Below are positions 1 through 11,300 of a stretch of 64,000 bases of DNA, piece after piece (within the stretch, counting starts at the first letter, position 1; every line of letters starts with the position of its first letter). Position numbers and translations under genes: made by a program. Below the pieces are notes generated by a model, which made no database searches, was not told the origin of the DNA, and saw only the letters and a program-made list of their open reading frames with translations. The DNA is from Epiperipatus broadwayi. Its lineage: Eukaryota > Onychophora > Udeonychophora > Euonychophora > Peripatidae. The DNA lies in the NCBI GenBank assembly GCA_028023455.1, contig JAQFVV010007264.1:1-64000 (forward strand), read 5' to 3'.

Positions 1-920
1 TGCCCTTTTGTATGGGTCACCATCTAATTTTTGTGCTGATCTATTAAAAATTTTAAATTTAAGATATATTTGAATATGTGATGTTGATTTTGCTTATGGT
101 AATATTTCAAAAGATTTAATGAAAGCAATCTATGAGTATTTGATATGTAAATTGTGCTGATATTGAGAGAGACATTTTAAAATGATGATGATTATAATAT
201 ATAGTTGGAAAAGTGGCTATAATCAATACTGCATGAATATATTTAATAAATAGGTATTTAAAGCTAAAAGTGTTTAAAAGACAAGTTAAAATTAAATGCA
301 TATGTTTATTGTTGATAAAATAATATTATAAAAGAATATAAATATTTTAATTATTGTAAGTACTTAAATAGAAGACTAATATTTGATTTTAATAATATTG
401 GATAATTATTTTAAAATCTATTATAATATCTTATTTTTTTAAAAAATATTTATTTTAAAAAATGCAATTGTTAGTTATTTTTAGATTATGAGAAGCGTTT
501 CTTTTATTGTAAAAAGAACAGATGTTTGTTAAATTTACACACACATGCATGGAAGTTATTTAGTAAAGTTGCAAGACTGTTTTAATTATGTTGTAAAATT
601 TATAAATAATACGTGAGTTATCACGAGATAAAAATAAAGATATTTAATGTAAAATATTAAGTCTGATTTTAAAATATTGTTTTAAAAATATGACGTATAA
701 AAATACTTAGTTTATTTAAAAATAATTTTATAAAAGTTAAAATTAAAATCAAGTAAGAATATTTTTAAAAAATGTTTAATAGATTTAAATAAACGATAAA
801 GATTATTTAGAAATTTGATAATGTAATAAATATTAAATATTAAATAAGTCATTATTTATTTTTAATTTTGTGTTGTTGGTAAATATGTAAATAAGCCAGC
901 AAAGTTGATTGTTTAATCTA

Positions 921-953
921 CCAATCAAATGGGAAGTTTCTTCCGGTATAAAA
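921..953 (+). promoter_or_regulatory. CCAAT and TATA boxes of the 5' LTR
   Basis: CCAAT lies at 921-925 and TATAAAA at 947-953, both unchanged in the 3' LTR. Transcription would be expected to start about 25-32 bases downstream, near 975-985. This is the best polymerase II core promoter in the LTR and would drive the genomic and gag transcript. Confidence 0.6.
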
Positions 954-3304
954 GCTCAGTTCAATTGTTAGGAGAGGACTTCGTGATTGAATTATCAAGT
1001 TAATTGTGCTATTAAAAAAAATAGCTAAGTAAATTTATAGACGCTCTAAAATCATTTTTAAAAATTACAAGAGTGTCGTTATAAATAATCTATAAAAGTT
1101 TTAAATAATAGACATGCAGTGTTAACTTAATTTTTTCCCTATCGGTCTTCTCTAAATTGAAGCTCAATTTACAAGCAAATAGTCATGGGAACATCATATA
1201 TAGTGAAAATATATCGGAAACTTTACCCTAGAAATATGACAAACGCTGGATTAGTTCGGAAATTTACAAGATGGAGAAAAGTAGTATTTTGGATAGTATA
1301 TAATTTTAAAAGCTAATTACTATTGCCTATTAGAAAATAGATATTTTAAAGAATAAATACTTTTGTGTAAAGAAAGTATTTTTGCAAGCTATAAATTTAA
1401 AAATATATCTTAAGTAAAGATATTAAAAATGAAAGTAGTTTTATAAATACTTGCCTTGTTAAGTCTTTATGTTTAAAAGACTGAATGTTGATAATTTTAA
1501 AAGCAAGTCAATTGAAATATAATTAGCTAAAAATATTAATATAATGGGATTATTATATTGAAATAATTTAAACGCTGGCCGTTTTATAAATAAAGAAGTT
1601 TATTCTTACCTGGATGTTTTTGTTAAAAAATGCGTAAGAAATATGTGGACGTCCCAGTTAATTTAAAATAATTAAATGATAGTTTTTCATAAAACTAAAG
1701 ACTAAGCTAAAATAATAACTTTTGAATAATATTTTAAAAATAACTAAATCAGGATCCTATAAACTATTTTAATTTTATTTTATTTTCTTGTGGGAACTTA
1801 TTTTTTAAAAAAAGAACGTTTTCGTTTTTCATAAACTTTTAAAAAAAAACACGTGATGGACCGGAAACAGGAAATGGTGTGCTAGTGAATATGTGCCTAG
1901 GATTAAAAAAACTTTATGGTGGAAAAGAAAACATCGCTGGAGTCACGTAATATGAACTCTGTTTTATTTATCTAATATAAAAATTAAATATTATTAATTT
2001 ATTAAAATAAGATAGGTACATATCTTTAAATAATAACTAAAAAATAATATAATGATTAATTGCATGAGTTTATTTTATAATTAATATAACACGGAATATT
2101 TTAAAGTATGATCGTGTGTATAAATGTGAATTATTTTATGAAGCTGTAATTCCGAAGAATATTGGAAGAGGGACTGGATATTAAATCATTATTGATGGTA
2201 AAAATTGTAATAATAATAATTTTTATGTATTTAATATGTTTTCTTTAGATCAACCAAATATTATGTTGTTTTGAATGAATGTATGATTATTTTAAAAATA
2301 CACACACATTATATTGGCAGTGACAGTTTTATTTAAATATGCATAATTTGAATTTATGAAATAAATACGATGCAACATTACATAAGAAGCTTAGAAATAA
2401 TTATATGATTCTTTCGTTAATAAATTTTGATATTGTTTTTATGTTATAGTATTAGAATTATATTTATTATTTATAAGTAATTATTTTATATTGCAAATTA
2501 GGAAGAGAGTTAAAAGTCTATATTTTTATTTTTATTTTATTGGATAAATTAAGTTAAGTTTTATGTAGAAGTTTATGTTGGATTGAAGATTTACCAAGTA
2601 TAGACGATGAAGTATAAATAGTTTGGATAATTAATATTTTATTTAGAGTTGAAAGTTGTTTTCCGGAAATTTTAAATAAGTTTAGAGGATGTTTTTGTAG
2701 ATAGAAATTTATTAAGAAGGATTAGTATTACACATAAAGTAAAGTAATAATTTTACATAGAAAAGAATCATAGAATTTATCTAATGTAATACTTTATGAA
2801 TTTGAAATTAATGAATTATTTTAATATTATTATTTAACAGTACATATATGTAATGCATATTTGATAAAACATGTAGCATGAATTGCATTAAGTGAAATAT
2901 AAAATTATAATCAATTATTTGTTATTACATTATAAAGATACATTAGTTTTATATTATGCTATTAGAGTAATGCTGATATTAAAGTGATCACATACTAGTA
3001 CATGATGAAATGAATAACAGTAATACTTAAGTGATGTAGCAATTTAATTAGCAAAGTTTAATTGTTTACATATGCTACATAAATATTATTTACATAAATT
3101 TTTCTGTGTAATAATTGAAGTTTACTGATGCTTGTTTAAAGTCTAAGTTTTGAAAACATACTTCAATGTTATTAGTACAGCATTTTAAAAGAATGTATAA
3201 TTACTTATTAAGAATATGAGTTAATAACAGTGTAAACATATTGTATTATTATTTTCTTATTTTTATTCTCTTTGTTTTCATAATTTTGAACTGTAAATAT
3301 TGTA

Positions 3305-3337
3305 AATAAATTCTTAGTTGAAGTTAATGTAAATAAA
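3305..3337 (+). terminator. Polyadenylation signals of the 5' LTR
   Basis: AATAAA occurs at 3305-3310 and 3332-3337. A T/G-rich stretch containing GTGTCGAG follows near 3360, as expected downstream of a cleavage site. In the 3' LTR the pair is at 11605-11610 and 11632-11637. AATAAA is frequent in such AT-rich DNA, so the choice rests on the pair plus the downstream T/G element. Confidence 0.4.
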
Positions 3338-4256
3338 TTTGTTTAATTTGTTTTAAAAGTGTGTCGAGTTCATTATTTTGCACCACAGCATTTGACAGCA
3401 GATAATTTGAAGAAACATAATATTTGCACAATGTGAATTTATTAATATTATTTTAGAAATAAATACAATATTTTCCTGATTATCATTTATGAGAATTGAT
3501 TGACATTATTATATCATATTATAATGGTCATAGAGTAATTATAATGCACATTATAAGAGTACAATATTATTTATTGCCACAGATTATTAAATTGTAAGAT
3601 TTTGATCTATTCCAAAATTAAGATGCTATATGAAAATAAAAGATATACATATGATTATTTATTTAATGATTGATGATATATCAGAAATAGATAAGATTAA
3701 GTTATACTCTAAGATTAGTATTATTATTATTATTAAAATAAGTTAGGTGTATTTAGGTTTGATATAAAATCCCATATCATACTTATTTACATGAGTTATC
3801 ATTACTTTAAGATAATTAGAAGAACCTGAGATTATTTAATTATATTTTTAAAATTAAAAGTTAAGATTTATTTATTTTATTATTATTAAAGATAGTTTAT
3901 TTTATTTAAAAGCCATAAGAATGCTGTAGAGGTAGTAGTAAGTTAATAAGGAGGTGACAGTATTCTTATGCCATTGAGACAATGTCTTGGAAGATATTGA
4001 CTCAATGTAAATCTACTTATTACTTTGTAACTTTACTTCACAGTCTCATGATTTTAATAAATACTTATTTAATTAGTACATACTATAGAAATATATTGAT
4101 TTTGATAATTAATAATAAATTTAATTCGAATATGATAATATAAAAGTATATTAAAGATAGATATGCAAATTTTAATTAAGCATTACAATTTAATTGAGCT
4201 AGTTGTATTTCAAACTATATTATACATCGAGAAGTAAGGGTACAAAGGGTAAGTAA

Positions 4257-4442
4257 GGATTTTGTCGCGGCAACGTGGGGCTCCCGATATGTTAGGATTA
4301 CAATTTTATAAACCCGATAGTTGGAGAAGAAGGATTTTGGCGCTGGCAACGTGGTGGGCCTGATATGTTGGGATTATAATTTTATCAACCCGATGGTTGG
4401 AAAAGATGGATTTTGGTGCTCAATCGTTTTAGGCCTAGATAT
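4257..4442 (+). repeat. Tandem array of three PBS-like units after the 5' LTR
   Basis: Three direct units start with GGATTTT at 4257, 4332 and 4408 (75- and 76-bp spacing); the third is shorter and diverged. Units 1 and 2 contain CAACGTGG, matching the core of the lysine tRNA(1,2)-type primer-binding site (CAACGTGGGG) known from several retroviruses and Gypsy elements. Unit 1 has TGTCGCGG just before CAACGTGGGG; unit 2 has TGGCGCTGG before CAACGTGG. The first match begins about 18 bases after the LTR end, which is somewhat far for a usual PBS. Which unit binds the primer is unknown. Confidence 0.7.
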
Positions 4443-5080
4443 TTAATTAAGAATTAGGATACATAACTTTAGGGATAGTATATGTTAGGAGAATAGAATG
4501 ATAGGTATAATTATTTAATAAAAATAGTATATGTATTAAAATGTATACTTTAGGAGTTAGTGATTAGTATGTTTATTAAACATAAATAATTAGTATTTTA
4601 TCACAATATTTATAATTGATTAGATGTTGATTGTGGAAATAGAATAAAGATCTTATTAGTAAAGTTATTATATTTTCATGTGGTATCTATAATATAATTA
4701 TTTAAAAATTAAATACTATGTTGATTTTAAGTTAATAAATAAATGAATATGTAGATTATAAAATGTGGCAAATAATTATTTTATAATATGACCATATCAA
4801 TTCTTAAAATATTTAGATGAATACTTAATATAATATATTATGTGCAAATTGTCTGTGGGTCATAGGTGTAAAGATGAATGATATGACACAATTTTGTTGT
4901 TGGAAATTATATAGTTATACTTATTTAAAAATAAATAGTGTAGAGTTTTCAAGGATATTATTTTATGATTAATTGTAGAAGTGAATTGAGTGGAGATGGG
5001 AAGGTTGATAGGGAATTATTTTGAAAAATATTGATAATAAATACTGCGTAATAATAGAATTGAATTTTAAAAAAATAAAA
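4443..5080 (+). other. Untranslated leader of the gag element
   Basis: AT-rich DNA between the PBS-like array and the first gag ATG, with no long frame. It is the position of a retroelement packaging and leader region, but I see no specific motif. An in-frame TAG at 5009 closes the gag frame upstream. Confidence 0.5.
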
Positions 5081-7186
5081 ATGAGTAATTGGGATAAAGA
5101 TCTAGAAGTTGAAATGTCCAATTTTGTTGTTGAGGATAACAGTTGTGTGGAGAGTAAAGAAATAGAGAAATTAGCAGATTCAGAAATAATATTAGAAAAT
5201 ACTCAAAATATGGATAATGAAATAGAGGAGGAGGAAGAGATAATTTTTAAAACAACAGACAGAGAAGTAGTAAAAACTAAGAAAGATGTAGATAACTTTT
5301 CAATGTCTGATTTTATGAAACATTTTAAAATACTGAGTCAAGGTCTTATGAATTCAATGAAAGATATGAATATAAATATGAATATTAAATTAGATTCTTT
5401 AAAAGAAGAAATGAAAGAGGAGAGTAAATCTTTAAGAGAAGAAATGAAAGAGGAGAGTAAATCTTTAAGAGAAGAAATGAAAGGTATGAATATAAATATG
5501 AAAGAAATGAAAGAGGAGAGTAGTTCTATTAAAGCAGAAATAAAGGATAATTTTGCAATTGTAATGAGTTTTAATAAAAAAATGGAAGATAGAATGGATA
5601 ATATAGATATAAGATTTGATAAAAATGAAGAGGTAGTTGAGTCTTTAAAATTAGAAATACTAAAAATTGATGATAGAAATCAAGAATTTTTAGAAAGAAA
5701 ATTTAATGAATTTTCAGAAAGCACAATTAAAGGTCTAAAAGATCAAATAGCAGAAGCTACTGATCAATGTAGAATTAATAATAATAATTTAACTTTAAAA
5801 ATTGATGACTATAAGGTAAAAGTGGATAGTGAGATTGGTGAAGTTAAGAACCAAGTTAGTAATATTAATGATGATATTAAAAATGTTAAGAGTGCCTTAG
5901 TTCAGAACAAAGGGAACATAAAAAATGAAATAGAGAAGGAGTTAGTAGAAAAATTTAAGGGTTTAGATGTCAAAAGAGTTGATGAAAATAAATATAGATC
6001 GAAAGTAGGAGAGAATATAAAGCGTATTCAAAAGGATATAAAGGATCACGTAGGTATGATAGAACAGAATAAGGACAAGTATAAAGAAATTTTAGACAAG
6101 AATTTAGATGAGTTTAGAAAAGAACAAAAAGGATATGTAAAGCAAGTGCTTGAGCAAATGGACTTAGAAGGGAAATTTCAGCAAGTATATGATCAGATAG
6201 AAATGAAAAGTATAAGTAATGCAAAAGCCGAGGTATTTAAAGGGAAAATAAGTAGTAAGGCATATATGGATTATATTGATTCTTCACAAATAAATAATGT
6301 AGAATTAGTTAAGCAAGGTAGTAATAATAATAATCAGTCAGGAAATACTATTGTGAAGGAAATTGACAATAGACCGACTAGAGAAGTGATTAGTCATGAG
6401 GGAAGTGCGAATAATTCAATGGCCCTAAGGTTTATGAAAGTGAAACCATTTAAAGGGGAATACATGGAAAATCCCTCTGAGTTTTTAAACAATTTGGATG
6501 AATTGTTTTCAATATGTTCTTTATCTGAAAAAGAAAAAGTGGCCGTGTGTAGCAATCATTTATATGGAGTTGCTAAAGATTGGTGGCAATCCTTGTTTGT
6601 GAAGCCAATGACTTATGGTGACTTCAAATGTTTTATTGTTGGGAGCTTTTGGAACTCCGACAAACAGGATTGTATTCGGTATCAAATTACCCAAGAGAAG
6701 TACCATGTTAGCAAAGGCAGCTACACCAGCTTTTTCAGGAATCAAGCTGTGCGTCTGAAGACGTTGACTGCTTGTCCATTATCGGAAGGACAGATTGTCC
6801 GGATAGTTAGGCACAACCTACCTAAAAGTGTGGAACAATTGTTAATTGTTGCTGACCGTGGGACAATTGAAGAAGTCTCTGAAATTTTGGACGCACTGGA
6901 AGTAGCGGAGTTATCGATGGATAATAGGTTTAGGGTAAATAAGGATCGGAATAATTATCCATTGTCAAGTATTAGTGTTAATACTGGGGTGAGATCTTTT
7001 GGAGGTTTTAAGAAAAGATTTGAGTACAAAGGCAGAGATAAAATGTCTCCATATTTTAAGAAATCTGTAAAATATGATACAAATAGGGATAGAAGTGATG
7101 ATTCGCATAATCAGCCTTCTACTAGTGGTGTGACCACAATTCTTAAGAGACCAGCTAGTAAAACTAGTAATAAAAAGTTAAATTAG
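5081..7186 (+). CDS. gag: Gag (capsid) protein with long coiled-coil N-terminus
   Basis: This intact 701-residue frame is the structural protein that would form the particle packaging the element's RNA. I start it at the ATG at 5081 (context AAAATGAG). The open frame extends up to a TTG at 5021, but there is no earlier ATG before the in-frame TAG at 5009. Residues ~75-400 are highly charged heptad-like sequence typical of coiled coils. They include an 11-residue repeat of the form EEMKEESKSLR near residue 110. Residues ~450-600 form a retrotransposon-gag domain, with KPFKGEYMENP, AKDWWQSLF, KGSYTSFFRNQAVRLK and HNLPKSVEQLL. The C-terminus is basic (FKKRFEYKGRDK, SKTSNKKLN) and lacks the CCHC zinc knuckle of many Gypsy gags. 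No pol frame follows. Its intactness and the near-identical LTRs suggest it may still work. Confidence 0.88.
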   Translation: MSNWDKDLEVEMSNFVVEDNSCVESKEIEKLADSEIILENTQNMDNEIEEEEEIIFKTTDREVVKTKKDVDNFSMSDFMKHFKILSQGLMNSMKDMNINMNIKLDSLKEEMKEESKSLREEMKEESKSLREEMKGMNINMKEMKEESSSIKAEIKDNFAIVMSFNKKMEDRMDNIDIRFDKNEEVVESLKLEILKIDDRNQEFLERKFNEFSESTIKGLKDQIAEATDQCRINNNNLTLKIDDYKVKVDSEIGEVKNQVSNINDDIKNVKSALVQNKGNIKNEIEKELVEKFKGLDVKRVDENKYRSKVGENIKRIQKDIKDHVGMIEQNKDKYKEILDKNLDEFRKEQKGYVKQVLEQMDLEGKFQQVYDQIEMKSISNAKAEVFKGKISSKAYMDYIDSSQINNVELVKQGSNNNNQSGNTIVKEIDNRPTREVISHEGSANNSMALRFMKVKPFKGEYMENPSEFLNNLDELFSICSLSEKEKVAVCSNHLYGVAKDWWQSLFVKPMTYGDFKCFIVGSFWNSDKQDCIRYQITQEKYHVSKGSYTSFFRNQAVRLKTLTACPLSEGQIVRIVRHNLPKSVEQLLIVADRGTIEEVSEILDALEVAELSMDNRFRVNKDRNNYPLSSISVNTGVRSFGGFKKRFEYKGRDKMSPYFKKSVKYDTNRDRSDDSHNQPSTSGVTTILKRPASKTSNKKLN

Positions 7187-8287
7187 AAAGGAGAGAGAAA
7201 ATTAAAGTTTAGATTTAGAGAGGAAGATATTTAATAATTAAGACAAATAAATTCTTAAAGAAGATGTGTATTTGATAATGTATTATGGTATTATATTATA
7301 TTAGTATTTTTTTTTTTTTTTTGTAAAACAAACATAAGATATTTCTATGTTTGCAACCTTCAAAGTAGGGAAGAATGCATTTATGTTAACCACACCAGAT
7401 GGGGAAAAAGGAACTTATAATGCAAGGAGTTTAATTCCATTTCCATCTGAAGTGTGAGTTACAATTTTAAGAAAAGTATTGTGAACAAAGATTTTAATGT
7501 AATGTTTAAATATAGTGCTTTACATAAGGAAATAATTTATTATATATGATGAGTTAGTAGAATAGATAAAGATTTAATTGAAGAAGTTTACAAAATATAT
7601 ATAATAAGATATTATTTATTGAGTTAATAAATAATAATTTTGGGAGAAATAAATTTTGGTCAGAATGACTAAAATAAAATGTGGAATTAGCTATTAAAGT
7701 AAATATGTTTAAGTAAAAGTTGAGTAATAAAGATATAAAGTATAAAGACTCATATATTTAAAGTATATGTAAGAAGATCTTATGAAAGATTAATTTATAT
7801 TATAGTAGTGATCATGAAATTGATCAATCTTAAGGGATCAAGTTAATCTTTTAAGATGAGAAGTATATAGATTTATTAAACAATGATCTATAAAATTGCT
7901 AATGAAACTAGTAATAAGTTTGGAAGTAAAATACATAAAGTAGTCTAAAATATAGTATTAACTATAGGAATATGTATTTTCAGTAGTTATGTAAAAGGTG
8001 TATTTAAAAGAATTTAAATATTTAATGTTTATAGAAATATTAGGGAAATAAAAATAACCTAATTAAGAGATGAGTAAAGAAAAATGAAACTTAATTTATA
8101 AAATAAAAGAAAGTCATTGTAGTTTTATTTAAAAGTGTTTTCTAATTGAAATTTAAGATGATATTTCAATGCTTTATAAAATGTTATGTTCAAGTAATTT
8201 ATTATGAGATTTAATGATAAGAAAGATAAAAGTGATAAATGTGGATTAAGGAAGATGAAGATGGATGTTAAATTTAAAATTTTATCC
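7187..8287 (+). other. Internal region between gag and polypurine tract
   Basis: This is AT-rich and non-coding except for the integrase-end remnant at 7347-7457. A T-run of about 18 bases lies near 7305-7322. It is where pol, and any env, would lie in a complete element. The catalytic parts of pol are gone, so an internal deletion ending before 7338 is the simplest explanation. Confidence 0.6.
7347..7457 (+). pseudogene. Remnant of Gypsy integrase C-terminus
   Basis: A 36-codon frame from the ATG at 7347 to the TGA at 7455-7457. It reads FKVGKNAFMLTTPDG followed by EKGTYNARSLIPF. This fits the end of Gypsy integrases, where a '...NAY.L..PDG....YNVRSLKPF'-type strand closes the C-terminal barrel. 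A stop (TAA at 7335) lies just upstream in frame. It is best read as the surviving 3' end of a deleted pol gene. A newly used micro-protein is possible but unsupported. Confidence 0.6.
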
Positions 8288-8301
8288 GAAGGAGGGGAAT
8301 A
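8288..8301 (+). promoter_or_regulatory. Polypurine tract (plus-strand primer site)
   Basis: GAAGGAGGGGAATA directly abuts the 3' LTR, which begins TGTGCCC at 8302. In LTR elements this RNase H-resistant purine run primes plus-strand DNA. Its position fixes the 5' end of the LTR. Confidence 0.85.
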
Positions 8302-11300
8302 TGTGCCCTTTTGTATGGGTCACCATCTAATTTTTGTGCTGATCTATTAAAAATTTTAAATTTAAGATATATTTGAATATGTGATGTTGATTTTGCTTAT
8401 GGTAATATTTCAAAAGATTTAATGAAAGCAATCTATGAGTATTTGATATGTAAATTGTGCTGATATTGAGAGAGACATTTTAAAATGATGATGATTATAA
8501 TATATAGTTGGAAAAGTGGCTATAATCAATACTGCATGAATATATTTAATAAATAGGTATTTAAAGCTAAAAATGTTTAAAAGACAAGTTAAAATTAAAT
8601 GCATATGTTTATTGTTGATAAAATAATATTATAAAAAAATATAAATATTTTAATTATTGTAAGTACTTAAATAGAAGACTAATATTTGATTTTAATAATA
8701 TTGGATAATTATTTTAAAATCTATTATAATATCTTTTTTTTTTTTAAAAAAATATTTATTTTAAAAAATGCAATTGTTAGTTATTTTTAGATTATGAGAA
8801 GCATTTCTTTTATTGTAAAAAGAACAGATTTTGTTAAATTTACACACACATGCATGGAAGTTATTTAGTAAAGTTGCAAGACTGTTTTAATTATGTTGTA
8901 AAATTTATAAATAATATGTGAGTTATCACGAGATTAAAATAAAGATATTTAATGTAAAATATTAAGTCTGATTTTAAAATATTGTTTTAAAAATATGACG
9001 TATAAAAATACTTAGTTTATTTAAAAATAATTTTATAAAAGTTAAAATTAAAATCAAGTAAGAATATATTTAAAAAATGTTTAATAGATTTAAATAAATG
9101 ATAAAGATTATTTAGAAATTTGATAATGTAATAAATATTAAATATTAAATAAGTCATTATTTATTTTTAATTTCGTATTGTTGGTAAATATGTAAATAAG
9201 CCAGCAAAGTTGATTGTTTAATCTACCAATCAAATGGGAAGTTTCTTCCGGTATAAAAGCTCAGTTCAATTGTTAGGAGAGGACTTCATGATTGAATTAT
9301 CAAGTTAATTGTGCTATTAAAAAAAAATAGCTAAGTAAATTTATAGACGCTCTAAAATCATTTTTTAAAAATTACAAGAGTGTCGTTATAAATAATCTCT
9401 AAAAGTTTTAAATAATAGACATGCAGTATTAACTTAATTTTTTCCCTATCGGTCTTCTCTAAATTGAAGCTCAATTTGCAAGCAAATAATCATGGGAACA
9501 TCATATATAATGAAAATATATCGGAAACTTTACCCTAGAAATATGACAAACGCTGGATTAGTTCGGAAATTTACAAGATGGAGAAAAGTAGTATTTTGGA
9601 TAGTATATAATTTTAAAAGCTAATTACTATTGCCTATTAGAAAATAGATATTTTAAAGAATAAATACTTTTGTGTAAAGAAAGTATTTTTGCAAGCTATA
9701 AATTTAAAAATATATCTTAAGTAAAGATATTAAAAATGAAAGTAGTTTTATAAATACTTGCCTTGTTAAGTCTTTATGTTTAAAAGACTGAATGTTAATA
9801 ATTTTAAAAGCAAGTCAATTGAAATATAATTAGCTAAAAATATTAATATAATGGGATTATTATATTGAAATAATTTAAATGCTGGCCGTTTTATAAATAA
9901 AGAAGTTTATTCTTACCTGGATGTTTTTGTTAAAAAATGCGTAAGAAATATGTGGACGTCCCAGTTAATTTAAAATAATTAAATGATAGTTTTTCATAAA
10001 ACTAAAGACTAAGCTAAAATAATAACTTTTGAATAATATTTTAAAAATAACTAAATCAGGATCCTATAAACTATTTTAATTTTATTTTATTTTCTTGTGG
10101 GAACTTATTTTTAAAAAGAACATTTTCGTTTTCATAAACTTTTAAAAAAAACACGTGATGGACCGGAGACAGGAAATGGTGTGCTAGTGAATATGTGCCT
10201 AGGATTAAAAAAAAACTTTATGGTGGAAAAGAAAACATCGCTGGAGTCACGTAATATGAACTCTGTTTTATTTATCTAATATAAAAATTAAATATTATTA
10301 ATTTATTAAAATAAGATAGATACATATCTTTAAATAATAACTAAAAAATAATATAATGATTAATTGCATGAGTTTATTTTATAATTAATATAACACGGAA
10401 TATTTTAAAGTATGATCGTGTGTATAAATGTGAATTATTTTATGAAGCTGTAATTCCGAAGAATATTGGAAGAGGGACTGGATATTAAATTATTATTGAT
10501 GGTAAAAATTGTAATAATAATAATTTTTATGTATTTAATATGTTTTCTTTAGATCAACCAAATATTATGTTGTTTTGAATGAATGTATGATTATTTTAAA
10601 AATACACACACATTATATTGGCAGTGACAGTTTATTTAAATATGCATAATTTGAATTTATGAAATAAATACGATGCAACATTACATAAAAAGCTTAGAAA
10701 TAATTATATGATTCTTTCGTTAATAAATTTTGATATTGTTTTTATGTTATAGTATTAGAATTATATTTATTGTTTATAAGTAATTATTTTATATTGCAAA
10801 TTAGGAAGAGAGTTAAAAGTCTATATTTTTATTTTTATTTTATTGGATAATTTAAGCTAAGTTTTATGTAGAAGTTTATGTTGGATTGAAGATTTACCAA
10901 GTATAGACGATGAAGTATAAATAGTTTGGATAATTAATATTTTATTTAGAGTTGAAAGTTGTTTTCCGGAAATTTTAAATAAGTTTAGAGGATGTTTTTG
11001 TAGATAGAAATTTATTAAGAAGGATTAGTATTACACATAAAGTAAAGTAATAATTTTACATAGAAAAGAATCATAGAATTTATCTAATGTAATACTTTAT
11101 GAATTTGAAATTAATGAATTATTTTAATATTATTATTTAACAGTACATATATGTAATGCATATTTGATAAAACATGTAGCATGAATTGCATTAAGTAAAA
11201 TATAAAGTTATAATCAATTATTTGTTATTACATTATAAAGATACATTAGTTTTATATTATGCTATTAGAGTAATGCTGATATTAAAGTGAACACATAATA

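Larger units (their letters stand above)
1..4244 (+). repeat. 5' LTR (lacks its first 2 bases)
   Basis: This matches 8304-12539 along its whole length. In the first 300 aligned bases I count one substitution; elsewhere there are scattered substitutions and small indels. It ends TACA at 4241-4244, giving TGT...ACA termini together with the right copy. No long reading frame exists on either strand. A CCAAT/TATA promoter near 921-953 and AATAAA signals near 3305-3337 suggest U3 of about 1 kb, R of about 2.3 kb and U5 of about 0.9 kb. The R region is very long if those signals are the ones used (inference). About 4.2 kb is far above the few hundred to 2 kb usual for Gypsy LTRs. Confidence 0.92.

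Noticed and set aside
5021-5080. Upstream extension of the gag frame to a TTG codon
   Set aside because: The first ATG is at 5081. A TTG start would be unusual in a eukaryote, and the 20 extra residues add no recognisable sequence.
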